A DNA stretch of 64,000 bases from Riemerella anatipestifer (lineage in GTDB: Bacteria; Bacteroidota; Bacteroidia; Flavobacteriales; Weeksellaceae): contig NZ_QXHU01000003.1 of NCBI RefSeq assembly GCF_009663465.1, positions 1-64,000 on the forward strand. The letters run 5' to 3'. The first letter of the stretch is position 1; every line of letters begins with the position of its first letter. A program made the position numbers and the translations under genes. A model generated the notes under the pieces. That model was given only the letters and a program-made list of their open reading frames with translations. It was not told the origin of the DNA and did not search any database. This document shows positions 15,711-25,954 of this stretch, piece by piece.

Positions 15711-16004
15711 TGGTAACGGCTCGGCGGCTTTGCGAAGTTTCCTCTGGAAGCTCTGCTTCCAAGAGGAAATTTTGCAAAACCGCTTGATGGGCGAAGTTCG
15801 CGAAGCGACGAGCCCATCAGGCGGTGTAAGCCGCCGAGCCGATGTGGCGAAAGGAGCGAAGCGGATTTCGCCACATCGGTTGGTGGCTTTGCGTTCGGGC
15901 GGGATTTTTAGCACTAAACTCGACACGAAGAACCACACTTCAATTATACGAAAAACTGTCAAACGAAGCACATAACCCCGCCTGACGCAAAACCACGGTT
16001 ATGG
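15711..16004 (-). other. attC site 15 (family D) interrupted by structured insert
   Basis: Outer arms TGGTAAC (15711-15717) and GTTATGG (15998-16004). After TAACGG the 165-bp element intervenes, and the family D arm GGCTTTGCGTTCGGGCGGG resumes at 15884; the distal arm is CCCCGCCTGACGCAAAACC. The TAA stop of the DUF6998-like gene lies in this site. Confidence 0.82.
15715..15879. repeat. 165-bp multi-hairpin element, copy 2
   Basis: Base-for-base the same as 2253-2417, although the two host attC sites belong to different families (D here, B there). It starts directly after the AAC arm and ends CACATCGG, where the host attC continues. Complete identity against diverged surroundings points to recent movement or selection on structure. 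Confidence 0.8.
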
Positions 16005-16421
16005 GCTGCCTTTCTTTATCGCTTCAAGTTTGGTCAGCGTGATTATTCGTTGTCCAGCCGAGTTTACAGCGTTTGCTCTGTCCCAAGGTTCAGCACCGTC
16101 ACCAAAATATTTTGTTTCAAAATCTAATGTCTGTTTGTTTAATTTTAATACTAATAGCTTTTGAGGTTTTTTTCTAAGGCCGACAGAATTCTTTTGAGTT
16201 ACTTTAATTTGAATTTGATTTCCGTCTTTGTCTAATGCGTCATAACCTTCTTTTGAAGATTTTTCCAATGTCAATTTGAATTTATTTGCAGCATAAACTT
16301 CTCCGATACTGCCAAACAGGTGTCCGTCTAATGTAAATTTACGACCATACTTTTTATAACGATTTTCAAGGTCGGCTGAAATTTCTAAGAGAGTTTTTAA
16401 AGTATCTTTTAAATGTTTCAT
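15999..16421 (-). CDS. DUF6998-like PD-(D/E)XK-fold protein
   Basis: This 140-residue protein reads FTLDGHLFGSIGEVYAANKF, then GYDALDKDGNQIQIKVTQ. This is the order of a nuclease-like fold: a helix with GE, an Asp, then Q-x-K on the next strand. The pattern resembles DUF6998, found as part of or beside restriction-like systems. As a stand-alone domain it could be a nuclease, an immunity protein or a DNA-binding remnant. It is second in a two-gene cassette after a lipoprotein gene, from which it is separated by a perfect hairpin at 16433-16459. The stop codon is formed by attC site 15. Confidence 0.65.
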   Translation of the reverse strand: MKHLKDTLKTLLEISADLENRYKKYGRKFTLDGHLFGSIGEVYAANKFKLTLEKSSKEGYDALDKDGNQIQIKVTQKNSVGLRKKPQKLLVLKLNKQTLDFETKYFGDGAEPWDRANAVNSAGQRIITLTKLEAIKKGSP

Positions 16422-16432
16422 AAGCTATCAAA

Positions 16433-16459
16433 ATAGCGGTGGGCTTCGCCCACCGCTAT
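16433..16459. terminator. Perfect 12-bp hairpin between two genes of one cassette
   Basis: ATAGCGGTGGGC, a three-base loop, and GCCCACCGCTAT form a perfect stem. On the minus strand it follows the lipoprotein gene and is followed by TTTTG, so it may be a terminator or an mRNA-end stabiliser that lowers expression of the DUF6998-like gene. Its GC content is far above the surroundings. Confidence 0.6.
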
Positions 16460-16463
16460 AGAA

Positions 16464-17306
16464 TTATTTTTGCATATCAATTGCAGCGTTCAACATTTTA
16501 GTTTGAATTTTAACCATTCGTTTCATCTGACTTGCTGAAAGTGATTGTTGGTTTTCTGCATCCTTCAAACTTTTTTCTAAGTCTTGTGCTTTTTCCATAA
16601 GTGCTGGATATTCTTGCATAGCAGACATATCACCTTTATTTGCTTTCTTTAAAAACACCAAATATTTATCTACGTAGGCTTCATAGTCGTCCAATACTTT
16701 ATCATAATTTTCGTCTCCTGAACTTGAAACTTCTGTGTCATCTTCTGAATTTGAGCTTTCATCAGAGTTGCTTGATTTTTTTTCTTTTTCACTTATTAAT
16801 GAAGTAACTGAAAAGCCTTTGAGGTCATTCTCTTTTTTTGCTAAAATTTTTTTAAAGTCTTCCCCTATCAACTCATATGGGGTTTCCATATAAAACGTAG
16901 CAACAAATTCACCACTTCCTTTTTTTAAAAGTCCTTCAAGATTTTGAACTGGGTCATAACAACACCATCCATCAAATTTAAGTTTATTCAATCCTGAAAC
17001 AGGCATTCCTCTATTATCTAAAAGGTCAATAGAAATGTGGTCTATTCCTTTCGTTTCACCCATACCTGGAAAAGACTTATTTACTTTAAATTTTATTTTG
17101 GCTTCCAATGCCTTACCATATTCAGAGGAAGGTATTATTTTAATCTCTTGACTCACAATTTCCAGGTAATTTTCTAAGTCTCCAGTAACTGCATTTGAAC
17201 TGGATTTAAGTGATAATTCTTCAATACTCTTTCCACAAGAAGAAAGAAATAATGATATTGTCAGTGCTAATGTAAGCAATCTGAAACTTGTCTTTATTTT
17301 GTTCAT
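16464..17306 (-). CDS. DUF6591-like lipoprotein
   Basis: This 280-residue protein has a lipoprotein signal ending LFLSSCGKS. A beta-rich domain spans about residues 45-170, with GWCCYDPVQN in the middle. A low-complexity Ser/Asp/Glu linker (SSNSDESSNSEDDTEVSSSG) follows, then a helical C-terminus (YDKVLDDYEAYVDKYLVFLKKA through MLNAAIDMQK). The order matches lipoproteins annotated as DUF6591; the role is unknown. It would be anchored in the outer membrane or the outer leaf of the inner membrane. It is first in its cassette. The 157 bases upstream show no clear promoter box. Confidence 0.65.
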   Translation of the reverse strand: MNKIKTSFRLLTLALTISLFLSSCGKSIEELSLKSSSNAVTGDLENYLEIVSQEIKIIPSSEYGKALEAKIKFKVNKSFPGMGETKGIDHISIDLLDNRGMPVSGLNKLKFDGWCCYDPVQNLEGLLKKGSGEFVATFYMETPYELIGEDFKKILAKKENDLKGFSVTSLISEKEKKSSNSDESSNSEDDTEVSSSGDENYDKVLDDYEAYVDKYLVFLKKANKGDMSAMQEYPALMEKAQDLEKSLKDAENQQSLSASQMKRMVKIQTKMLNAAIDMQK

Positions 17307-17463
17307 TTATATTCTGTTTTATTTTGATTTAAATTTAGTTAGTCCGTTTTTAGTGACTGTCGGAAAAGTCAATTTACTTGTCAGTCCAATAACCGTCAAG
17401 AACTATCAAAATAGTCAATCGGTGGTTCTCTTGTCCGCAAAACGGCTGTTCTCATAAGGTTGC

Positions 17464-17595
17464 CCATAACGGTTTGCAGCTTGGCGAAGTGGCGGATTTA
17501 GAAGTACTTACTTTCATTCTAGCACTATTGTTTATTTGAAAACCAAATGTTCAATTTAGTACTGAACCCGCCATTTTGCCAAACTGCTGTTGGCG
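17464..17595 (-). other. attC site 16 (family C)
   Basis: Outer arms CCATAAC (17464-17470) and GTTGGCG (17589-17595); inner arms GCAGCTTGGCGAAGTGGCGG and CCGCCATTTTGCCAAACTGC. Confidence 0.85.
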
Positions 17596-17601
17596 GTAGG
17601 T

Positions 17602-18072
17602 TTATTTTATTTCGTATCGTTTAAATTTCAAGTCAAACATATTTTCAGTGAATTTGTTTTGTAAATACTCATCAGCAAATTCCCAAACTTTATCCATCAA
17701 ATCATCGTTTTCGTCAACAAAACCCTCTCCAATATCTTCCGCAATTTCTCCTTGTGTGATAATATATTTCCTGTCAAGTTCACCATTTGTATATTTTTCA
17801 AAATAGTAAGTGTCAGATACATCAGATGCCATAAATTGCACAACTTCACTTTGAATATTTGTTAAGTCATATATTTGTCCTAATTCCATAATTATAAGAG
17901 TGCCGTTTTCAGTCTGCAAAATATCAACTGTATTTTCGTCTCTGAAACTACTTGTTGCTTCTTCAAAGTCTACATCTTGCAAATATGTCAGTTTGTTTTC
18001 TAACAAATTTTCAATCTCTTGCTCTTTGTCAAGTTTTTGTTTGATAATTAGTCCTGCAATGTTAAATCCCAT
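17602..18072 (-). CDS. Acidic orphan cassette protein, 156 residues
   Basis: The frame begins MGFNIAGLIIKQKLDKEQEI and ends NMFDLKFKRYEIK. It is strongly acidic, with Asp and Glu spread throughout, and has no signal peptide despite the Gly/Ile-rich start. Segments such as GTLIIMELGQIYDLTN and DTYYFEKYTNGELDRKYI suggest an alpha/beta fold as in SMI1/KNR4-like or immunity-type proteins. No family is recognised with confidence. It is alone in its cassette between two family C sites. Confidence 0.6.
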   Translation of the reverse strand: MGFNIAGLIIKQKLDKEQEIENLLENKLTYLQDVDFEEATSSFRDENTVDILQTENGTLIIMELGQIYDLTNIQSEVVQFMASDVSDTYYFEKYTNGELDRKYIITQGEIAEDIGEGFVDENDDLMDKVWEFADEYLQNKFTENMFDLKFKRYEIK

Positions 18073-18130
18073 AATTTCTATTATTTTATTTTAAATATTT
18101 AGTGTCGGTTTACAGTCTCTAAAAACTTAC

Positions 18131-18262
18131 CGCCAACGGTTTGCAGCTTGGCGAAGTGGCGGATTTTGAAGCACTTACTTTAATTTTAGCACTAAACTTC
18201 ATTTGAAAAACAAATGTTCAATTTAGCACTGAACCCGCCATTTTGCCAAACTGCTGTTGTAT
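18131..18262 (-). other. attC site 17 (family C)
   Basis: Outer arms CGCCAAC (18131-18137) and GTTGTAT (18256-18262); arms and loop are close to those of site 16. Confidence 0.85.
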
Positions 18263-18271
18263 GCTGTGCTT

Positions 18272-19102
18272 TTATTTTAGTATTGTTTCAAGTTCTACTT
18301 TTTCTAAATTTTTGTCATCTCGTATAAAATCTCGAAAACCAGCGGAATGTTGTCCGCCAACAATTACTAAAATCCTTTCGTCTGTTTTGTCAATTTGTTT
18401 TTGAATTAACGAATACATATACAAGTTTCGTTTAAACCTTTCCGAAACAAAATACGCTCCAGAAAAATCATCTTTACTTCCAGCTTTGTTGAACAAACTT
18501 ATATATCCACTATTCAGCTTGTCTTCAAGTTCTTTGTTGTTAAAAAAAAGCAGTAAATTTTTTATTGATTTTTCTTGCTGAAATTTTGTAACAATTGCTT
18601 GTCCATATTCACCAAATTCCCTTTGTATTTCATTCATTAAGTCAGTTTGATTTGCTTTTTGAATAGCAATCATTACCGTGTCGTTTGGTTCGTTTATTAA
18701 GTAGTCAAAAGCATAAAGTTTTTTGTGTTTTAATTTGTCTGCAAGTTTAAATCCCAATTGTTGAACTTCACTTTCAAAATACATAGTTTCATTCTTTCCA
18801 TATTTCTGTTTTATTAGTTCAAAAGTCTTGTCCTTTAAATACAAATTATACAATTCGTCTAGTTCGCCCTGTTTACTAAATTCCCATTCAACAAATATTT
18901 TAGTTGGTTTATAGGTTTCAATTTGTTTTATTATTTCAGTAAGTTCCTTTTGCTTGTCTTTATTGTTAATGTCAAAGTCAACACCAAATTGAGATTTAAC
19001 TAAATGAAAATGGAAAGTTCCCAAAGTCAAAATTTTATTTTTTTCTTGTCCAAAAGTTAGTGTTGAAATAAATAAAAGTGCAATTAAAATTCTGTTTTTC
19101 AT
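18272..19102 (-). CDS. DUF5694 family secreted protein (TraB/Ere-like fold)
   Basis: This 276-residue protein has a signal peptide (MKNRILIALLFISTLTFGQE) followed by KILTLGTFHFHLV, KPTKIFVEWEFSKQGELDEL, YAFDYLINEPND and ILVIVGGQHSAGFRDFI. This is the DUF5694 pattern, related to the TraB/ChaN/erythromycin esterase group with paired His and Glu residues. It probably acts in the periplasm; the reaction is not known. It is alone in its cassette, next to the tet(X) cassette. It is the second of three proteins in the array that I place in or near this fold. Confidence 0.78.
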   Translation of the reverse strand: MKNRILIALLFISTLTFGQEKNKILTLGTFHFHLVKSQFGVDFDINNKDKQKELTEIIKQIETYKPTKIFVEWEFSKQGELDELYNLYLKDKTFELIKQKYGKNETMYFESEVQQLGFKLADKLKHKKLYAFDYLINEPNDTVMIAIQKANQTDLMNEIQREFGEYGQAIVTKFQQEKSIKNLLLFFNNKELEDKLNSGYISLFNKAGSKDDFSGAYFVSERFKRNLYMYSLIQKQIDKTDERILVIVGGQHSAGFRDFIRDDKNLEKVELETILK

Positions 19103-19163
19103 CTTTTTATGTTGTTAATTATCTGTCGTTTTATTGGTTGCGAAGTGTTGGTTTTAGCATAGC

Positions 19164-19296
19164 ATACAACGTTTGGCAAATTGGCGATGGAGCCGACTTT
19201 TAGCACAAATGTTGAATAGAATTACTAATCTTCAACATTGCACAAAAGTTCAATAGAAGTACTTCACCGGCTCTATTGCCAATTTGTTTGTTATGT
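19164..19296 (-). other. attC site 18 (family F)
   Basis: Outer arms ATACAAC (19164-19170) and GTTATGT (19290-19296); inner arms TTGGCAAATTGGCGATGGAGCC and CCGGCTCTATTGCCAATTTG. It is essentially the same as site 20, which follows the other tet(X) cassette. Confidence 0.85.
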
Positions 19297-19312
19297 GCCG
19301 TTTTATTCCATT

Positions 19313-20479
<1,167 letters not shown>

Positions 20480-20490
20480 TCAAAAATGGC

Positions 20491-20686
20491 ACATAACGGG
20501 AAACGCATTGGCGAAGTGGCGGATAAATTGGACGAAAAGTTCAATTTAGCAGTAACGTAGCCGATGTGTTTTCACAGAAGCTAAATTATTAAAAAAAAGC
20601 TGAATGTGGAACACATTCGGCGGAATAAAATGTAGAAAGTTTTAAGTTAGCACTTAACCCGCCATTTTGCCAATGCGATGTTATGT
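20491..20686 (-). other. attC site 19 (family G)
   Basis: Outer arms ACATAAC (20491-20497) and GTTATGT (20680-20686); inner arms GCATTGGCGAAGTGGCGG and CCGCCATTTTGCCAATGC. The inner loop holds a further hairpin (GATGTGTTTTCACA / TGTGGAACACATTC). It is the only member of its family here. Confidence 0.82.
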
Positions 20687-20700
20687 GAAGGAATTTTTAG

Positions 20701-20708
20701 TATCTTTG
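20701..20708 (+). promoter_or_regulatory. -7 box upstream of ereD
   Basis: TATCTTTG fits TAnnTTTG on the plus strand, 14 bases beyond attC site 19 and about 130 bases before ereD. No TTG at the ideal 19-21 base distance is seen. It would give ereD a long leader containing the short ORF at 20770. Confidence 0.5.
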
Positions 20709-20769
20709 TATTCAAATAATTCACATTTTATGTATTTCAGCAAGCCTTGGTAATTAAAAATTAAAGTAA

Positions 20770-20796
20770 ATGATTAAATCGTCTTTTTTGAGATGA
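20770..20796 (+). promoter_or_regulatory. Candidate leader peptide and hairpin ahead of ereD
   Basis: ATG at 20770 opens an eight-residue peptide, MIKSSFLR, stopping at 20796. Its codons overlap a 7-bp stem AATCGTC / GATGATT with a loop TTTTTTGA. Short leader peptides that stall ribosomes when a macrolide is bound are known for erm and some efflux genes. Here the layout is only suggestive, with no obvious ribosome site for the peptide. Confidence 0.3.
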
Positions 20797-20839
20797 TTAC
20801 TTTTTAGTACGTTAATTTTTAATTTAAAATAAGGTAATA

Positions 20840-22066
20840 ATGAAAAATATAAAACCTTTAACTTTTCCGTTTAATTCGGAAAATAATACATCTATAAAGC
20901 AAAGTCTTTTTCAATTTCGAGAATATTTTGATTCTTCTACAATTGTTGGTTTAGGCGAAAACTCACATTTTATAAAAGAGTTTTTTAAATTCAGACATCA
21001 AGTTATTGAGTTTTTAGTAACTGAATGTGATTTTGACACCTTGGCATTTGAGTTTGGTTTTTCTGAAGGATTAGAAGTTGATAAGTGGATAAAATCACAA
21101 ATTCCATTCGACGATTTGGATAAGTTACTGTCACACTTTTATTATCCAAATGAGTTTAAAGATACTTTGCTATGGCTTCGTCGGTATAATCAAGACAATA
21201 ATAATCAAATTACCTTTTTGGGTGTTGATATTCCTAAAAATGGAGGTTCTTATTTTCCAAACTTTCACATTGTGTCTGATTATTTACAAAGACTTTCAAT
21301 CGTTTCTTCTGATGTCTTACAGAAGATTTTAAATCTTGCTGAAAAATTTGATTTCTATTCGACTTCTCAGCTTGCGTTAAATTTATCGCTTTTTGACGAA
21401 GCAGAACATAATGAATTAAAAGCATTGCTATTAAAAGTTTACATTCGTTTGGTCACTCTTCAACCAAAACTGGAAAGTTTAGAGTTTCAATCGATACTTC
21501 ATCAAGTTAAAGGCTTGATTTATATGAATTATAATGCTGATGCTATGGAAAGCTTCATTACTGAAAAGGGAATTGAGGGAGATATGGGAGCAAAAGACCA
21601 GTATATGGCAGAAAGTATTGATTGGTTTTTGAAAAATTCACTTGGTAAAAAGATTATTTTAGTTGCCCACAATGCTCACATTCAAAAAACTCCGGTCGAT
21701 TTTGACGGATTTATTAGTTGTTATCCAATGGGGCAAAGACTTTCGATGACTTTTGGAGAAAAATACAAAGCATTTGCAATAACTAATCTACGTGGAGAAA
21801 CTGCCGCATTGTATCCTGATAATGATTATCAATTTGGTTTTAGGGTTGATAAATTTCCACTTGATTCTCCAGAGTCGGATTCTGTTGAATTTTTTATGCA
21901 GGAATTATCAGGAAAAGAATGCTGTTTAATAATCAATAAAAGTAAGGAATTAAAAAATTGTAGTAAGATTCGTTTTGATTCTATACATCTAAAAACTGAA
22001 ATAGTAGATTCTTTTGATGGGATTTTCCTAATAGAAAAATCAACTGTTTCAGAAATAGTGGATTGA
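20840..22066 (+). CDS. ereD: Erythromycin (macrolide) esterase, EreD-like
   Basis: This 408-residue protein belongs to the erythromycin esterase family, which hydrolyses the lactone ring of 14- and some 16-membered macrolides in the cytoplasm. Key sites are TIVGLGENSHFIKEFF (Glu/His pair near residues 40-43), DTLAFEFGFSEGLEVD, FLGVDIPKNGG and ILVAHNAHIQK (second His). The gene is on the plus strand, opposite to the attC orientation and to all other cassette genes, and carries its own promoter region, leader and terminator. It sits between two tet(X) cassettes. The D subtype is from memory of Riemerella sequences and is less certain than the family. Confidence 0.88.
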   Translation: MKNIKPLTFPFNSENNTSIKQSLFQFREYFDSSTIVGLGENSHFIKEFFKFRHQVIEFLVTECDFDTLAFEFGFSEGLEVDKWIKSQIPFDDLDKLLSHFYYPNEFKDTLLWLRRYNQDNNNQITFLGVDIPKNGGSYFPNFHIVSDYLQRLSIVSSDVLQKILNLAEKFDFYSTSQLALNLSLFDEAEHNELKALLLKVYIRLVTLQPKLESLEFQSILHQVKGLIYMNYNADAMESFITEKGIEGDMGAKDQYMAESIDWFLKNSLGKKIILVAHNAHIQKTPVDFDGFISCYPMGQRLSMTFGEKYKAFAITNLRGETAALYPDNDYQFGFRVDKFPLDSPESDSVEFFMQELSGKECCLIINKSKELKNCSKIRFDSIHLKTEIVDSFDGIFLIEKSTVSEIVD

Positions 22067-22088
22067 GAATAATGTAAATTTGATTTCG

Positions 22089-22127
22089 AAACGGTACTTT
22101 CTTTTTTGGAGGTGCCGTTTTATTCTT
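22089..22127 (+). terminator. Terminator of ereD
   Basis: AAACGGTAC and GTGCCGTTT form a stem with one G-T pair, followed by TATTCTTT, 23 bases after the ereD stop. It ends ereD transcription before attC site 20. Confidence 0.65.
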
Positions 22128-22129
22128 TC

Positions 22130-22262
22130 ACATAACGTTTGGCAAATTGGCGATGGAGCCGACTTTTAGCACAAATGTTGAATAGAATTACTAATCTTCA
22201 ACATTGCACAAAAGTTCAATAGAAGTACTTCACCGGCTCTATTGCCAATTTGTTTGTTATGT
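22130..22262 (-). other. attC site 20 (family F)
   Basis: Outer arms ACATAAC (22130-22136) and GTTATGT (22256-22262). The body between 22137 and 22262 matches site 18 base for base as far as I can read. It belongs to the tet(X) copy 2 cassette. Confidence 0.85.
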
Positions 22263-22278
22263 GCCGTTTTATTCCATT

Positions 22279-23445
<1,167 letters not shown>

Positions 23446-23456
23446 TCAAAAATGGC

Positions 23457-23588
23457 ACATAACGGTCAGGGTATTGCCGAAGGCGGGGCTTATTAGCACC
23501 TAACTTCAACTGGAATACCACTCTTCAAAAGTAAACAAATTTTTCTAAAAAGCAAATATCCCCCGCTTGCGGCAATACCTTGTTAGCT
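23457..23588 (-). other. attC site 21 (family A)
   Basis: Outer arms ACATAAC (23457-23463) and GTTAGCT (23582-23588); inner arms GGGTATTGCCG / CGGCAATACC. It is the first complete attC from the promoter-proximal end. Confidence 0.85.
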
Positions 23589-23595
23589 GTAGTGC

Positions 23596-24279
23596 TTATT
23601 TTTTACTAATTTTCATTATAATATGATCAAAATTTGCTTTAATTTTTTTCTTTAATTCATTCAAAAAGTCCACTTTAATATTTTTTGAATCATTTAATGT
23701 CAAATCATTTTCATCATAGACAGTTTCTGAAGATTTTTTAGGTATAAGCGGAAAAGATAGACGCAAATCTCTCTTCATAACAGGATATGTTAATCTATTA
23801 TCTTCTAAAACATAGTATAGAAAATCGATATTATTATAATATACATATTGTTTTTTCTTTCCTTTCATAGTTAAAATTCCATAGTCAAAATTATATTTGT
23901 ATGTTGTTTTGAGAGGATTTAAGGAATTAAATAAATTATTAGAGCGAATTATAAATAAGGCATTAAAATCTTTACTTAGACAATAATTTTTTAAATATTC
24001 CTTAATTTTCTTATTAGGCTGTTCAGGAACATAATCATATAAAATTGAAAAATCAAAGTCATTAATTTCATTATTAATTAAATTATTATCAATTATAAGA
24101 GAATCGATAAATGGTTTAATATCATAATGTAGATTTTCAATATTTAATACATCATAGTTGTATCCACCTTTTAGATGTATATGTTTTAATTCTGAATCAT
24201 ATTTTGCAACTATTCCTAATTTCTGACCATTTGATATTGTTATTAGAAAAGTTAAGATTAATAAAAATATTTTTTTCAT
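23596..24279 (-). CDS. Secreted orphan protein, first cassette
   Basis: This 227-residue protein begins with a signal peptide (MKKIFLLILTFLITISNGQK). The mature part is Asn- and Tyr-rich with segments such as ALFIIRSNNLFN and KKQYVYYNNIDFLYYV, and a Lys-rich C-terminus. I do not recognise a family, but size and layout resemble secreted Bacteroidetes proteins of unknown role. It is the first cassette after the array boundary. The cassette starts GTTAGCTGTAATG and ends CACTACAGCTAAC on the minus strand, a near-perfect matched pair. It should be the best-transcribed cassette if the box at 24317 is used. Confidence 0.7.
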   Translation of the reverse strand: MKKIFLLILTFLITISNGQKLGIVAKYDSELKHIHLKGGYNYDVLNIENLHYDIKPFIDSLIIDNNLINNEINDFDFSILYDYVPEQPNKKIKEYLKNYCLSKDFNALFIIRSNNLFNSLNPLKTTYKYNFDYGILTMKGKKKQYVYYNNIDFLYYVLEDNRLTYPVMKRDLRLSFPLIPKKSSETVYDENDLTLNDSKNIKVDFLNELKKKIKANFDHIIMKISKK

Positions 24280-24306
24280 CTTTTACGAGTTATTTATAAA
24301 CATTAC

Positions 24307-24324
24307 AGCTAACACACAAATATA
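24307..24324 (-). promoter_or_regulatory. Array boundary: attI-like half-site with Pc-like promoter box
   Basis: On the minus strand TATATTTG (24317-24324) is followed after three bases by GTTAGCT (24307-24313), the crossover half-site of the first cassette. To the right there is no palindrome, so this is not a full attC. The box fits TAnnTTTG, so transcription could begin at or inside the half-site and read into the cassettes. It acts in position like attI plus Pc, but no integrase lies beside it. Confidence 0.55.
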
Positions 24325-24519
24325 CGAAATATTTCTAGTTCAGAAAAATATTTTATTAACCCTTAAAAGAAAACAATTAAAAAATTGAAAATCAAAAAAT
24401 ATAATATAAATTCATTTATTGCGTATTTTATATTTTTTATAAAAAATATCCCTTTTTACAGAACGAAAACAAATATCTAATACGCATAAATTATTTAGAG
24501 ATCAAAATATTTTTTACTA

Positions 24520-25008
24520 CTACAAAACACTTCTAATATCTTGCGCCAATTCTCTAAATTCCTCACCCGAAAAATCGCCGTTAAAATTAGCAATACTTTT
24601 GGCATAGATTATTTCCCCTCCAAAACGAGGTAGCATATTTTTTGCTACTTCTAAAGCGGATTTTCCTCCCATTTTCCCAGGAGAAGCACTTAGAAGCACC
24701 ACTTTTTTATTTTCCAAAAAACTTCTTTTATAGCGAGAGAGCCAGTCTATAATATTTTTGAAAAACGCTGTTAGATTACCATTGTGTTCCGCTACAGAAA
24801 TCATAACTACCTCGGATTCAAATATTAAATTATACAACATCTCCACATCTTTCGGGAAGCCCTTTTGTTCTTCGTCTATACCATACATAGGGATTTCATA
24901 TTGTGTAAGAAAAAGTTCGTTAAAATCTAATTCTTGAGAAAGATATCCAATCAATTTCTGGTTAATGGACATACTACTATTACTTCCTGCTATACTTATA
25001 TATTTCAT
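24520..25008 (-). CDS. NAD(P)H-dependent FMN reductase
   Basis: This 162-residue protein matches the NADPH-dependent FMN reductase (flavodoxin-like) family: KYISIAGSNSSMSINQKLIG (phosphate-binding loop), ISVAEHNGNLTAFFKNIIDWLSR (flavin site) and VVLLSASPGKMGG. It would reduce FMN or quinone-like substrates in the cytoplasm. It is the first ordinary chromosomal gene beyond the cassette array, in the same direction. Length is slightly short for the family but complete. The 240 bases between it and the array hold only AT-rich DNA. Confidence 0.88.
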   Translation of the reverse strand: MKYISIAGSNSSMSINQKLIGYLSQELDFNELFLTQYEIPMYGIDEEQKGFPKDVEMLYNLIFESEVVMISVAEHNGNLTAFFKNIIDWLSRYKRSFLENKKVVLLSASPGKMGGKSALEVAKNMLPRFGGEIIYAKSIANFNGDFSGEEFRELAQDIRSVL

Positions 25009-25168
25009 TTTTTAAATAATTATGCAACAAAGATAATTTTCTTTAGTGATAAACGCTATTGATATAAGTTAAGAAATTTAAAACAGTAAATATGTGTCCC
25101 AAAAAAAGAATGGCAAGCAAAAGTAACTAAAGAAATCAAAAGATTGTATGGCTAAACACTTCTAATTT
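25009..25168. other. Intergenic stretch with a possible gene tail
   Basis: A plus-strand frame at about 25091-25153 reads CVPKKEWQAKVTKEIKRLYG and then stops. It has a coding look but no start and no upstream continuation. It may be the remnant of a deleted gene next to the array. Confidence 0.3.
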
Positions 25169-25954
25169 TTATCTAATCCAAGTATATCCTTTTTCTATTG
25201 GATTATTATGATTTCCTCTCCATTTTTCAAAATCATCAACAATTTTTTGCTCTGTTTCTTTTTGAGTAATTTCTTTCCCATCATACTTTATAGACACTCC
25301 CATATTATTACTCTTTAATTGCATCATTTGATTTCTATACAGAGAGGCTGGATCTTTAATTATACCTGATTTAAAATCTTGTTCCTTCTCAATACTTTTA
25401 AAATGGATAGACTTAGGTTTTAGTATCTGAATGTTTTCCTTTTTTTGAATTGCTATCCCTTTAAATCTATATTCCCCATCTAAGGAATAGATGTCTATAA
25501 TTATTCCCGGCAAATGTGAAAACTTATATGGGCCATCATAAAACGAAATATCGGTAGTATACCATGCTTCCCATTTTCTATTCCCAAAGCTAATCTCCGC
25601 TTTATTACACTGGTAGCCTAAAATATTTTTTTTAACGTTTATTAAATCCCAACTATTAGCATCAAATTGATAGTTTATACTATAAAGATTATTAAGAATG
25701 GTTTCATATTTAACAAAATCATCTTTTTTAAAGTTTTTATACACACTCACATTTATAGCATCATCCTCACCTAGAGAAGCAAATAGAGATTCTTTTGTTT
25801 CTAGATTAAATTTTAAGGCATAGTAGTCCTTTAACTTTAATGTATCTCCAAGTCGTGGCTGAAAAATAACTTCATAGGTTATTTCATATTGTTGTGACAA
25901 AATATTTTGTGACAAACAACAAATAAAAATAACTAAATATCTTAATTTTCCCAT
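25169..25954 (-). CDS. GLPGLI family protein
   Basis: This 261-residue protein has a signal peptide (LVIFICCLSQNILSQQ) and the family core WEAWYTTDISFYDGPYKFSH followed by LPGIIIDIYS, which defines the GLPGLI group of Bacteroidetes secreted proteins. Before it lies CNKAEISFGNRKW, the usual strand leading to the motif. Function unknown; members are exported and occur in paralogous sets. It overlaps the next upstream GLPGLI gene by 13 bases, so the two form an operon. It ends in a polar tail (EKGYTWIR) typical of the group. Confidence 0.86.
   Translation of the reverse strand: MGKLRYLVIFICCLSQNILSQQYEITYEVIFQPRLGDTLKLKDYYALKFNLETKESLFASLGEDDAINVSVYKNFKKDDFVKYETILNNLYSINYQFDANSWDLINVKKNILGYQCNKAEISFGNRKWEAWYTTDISFYDGPYKFSHLPGIIIDIYSLDGEYRFKGIAIQKKENIQILKPKSIHFKSIEKEQDFKSGIIKDPASLYRNQMMQLKSNNMGVSIKYDGKEITQKETEQKIVDDFEKWRGNHNNPIEKGYTWIR

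Noticed and set aside
24314-24519. Integrase gene or remnant next to the array boundary
   Set aside because: The stretch is AT-rich with stops in all frames and has no recombinase motif.
25091-25153. Plus-strand mini gene CVPKKEWQAKVTKEIKRLYG
   Set aside because: No start codon and no upstream coding sequence; kept only as a possible gene tail.
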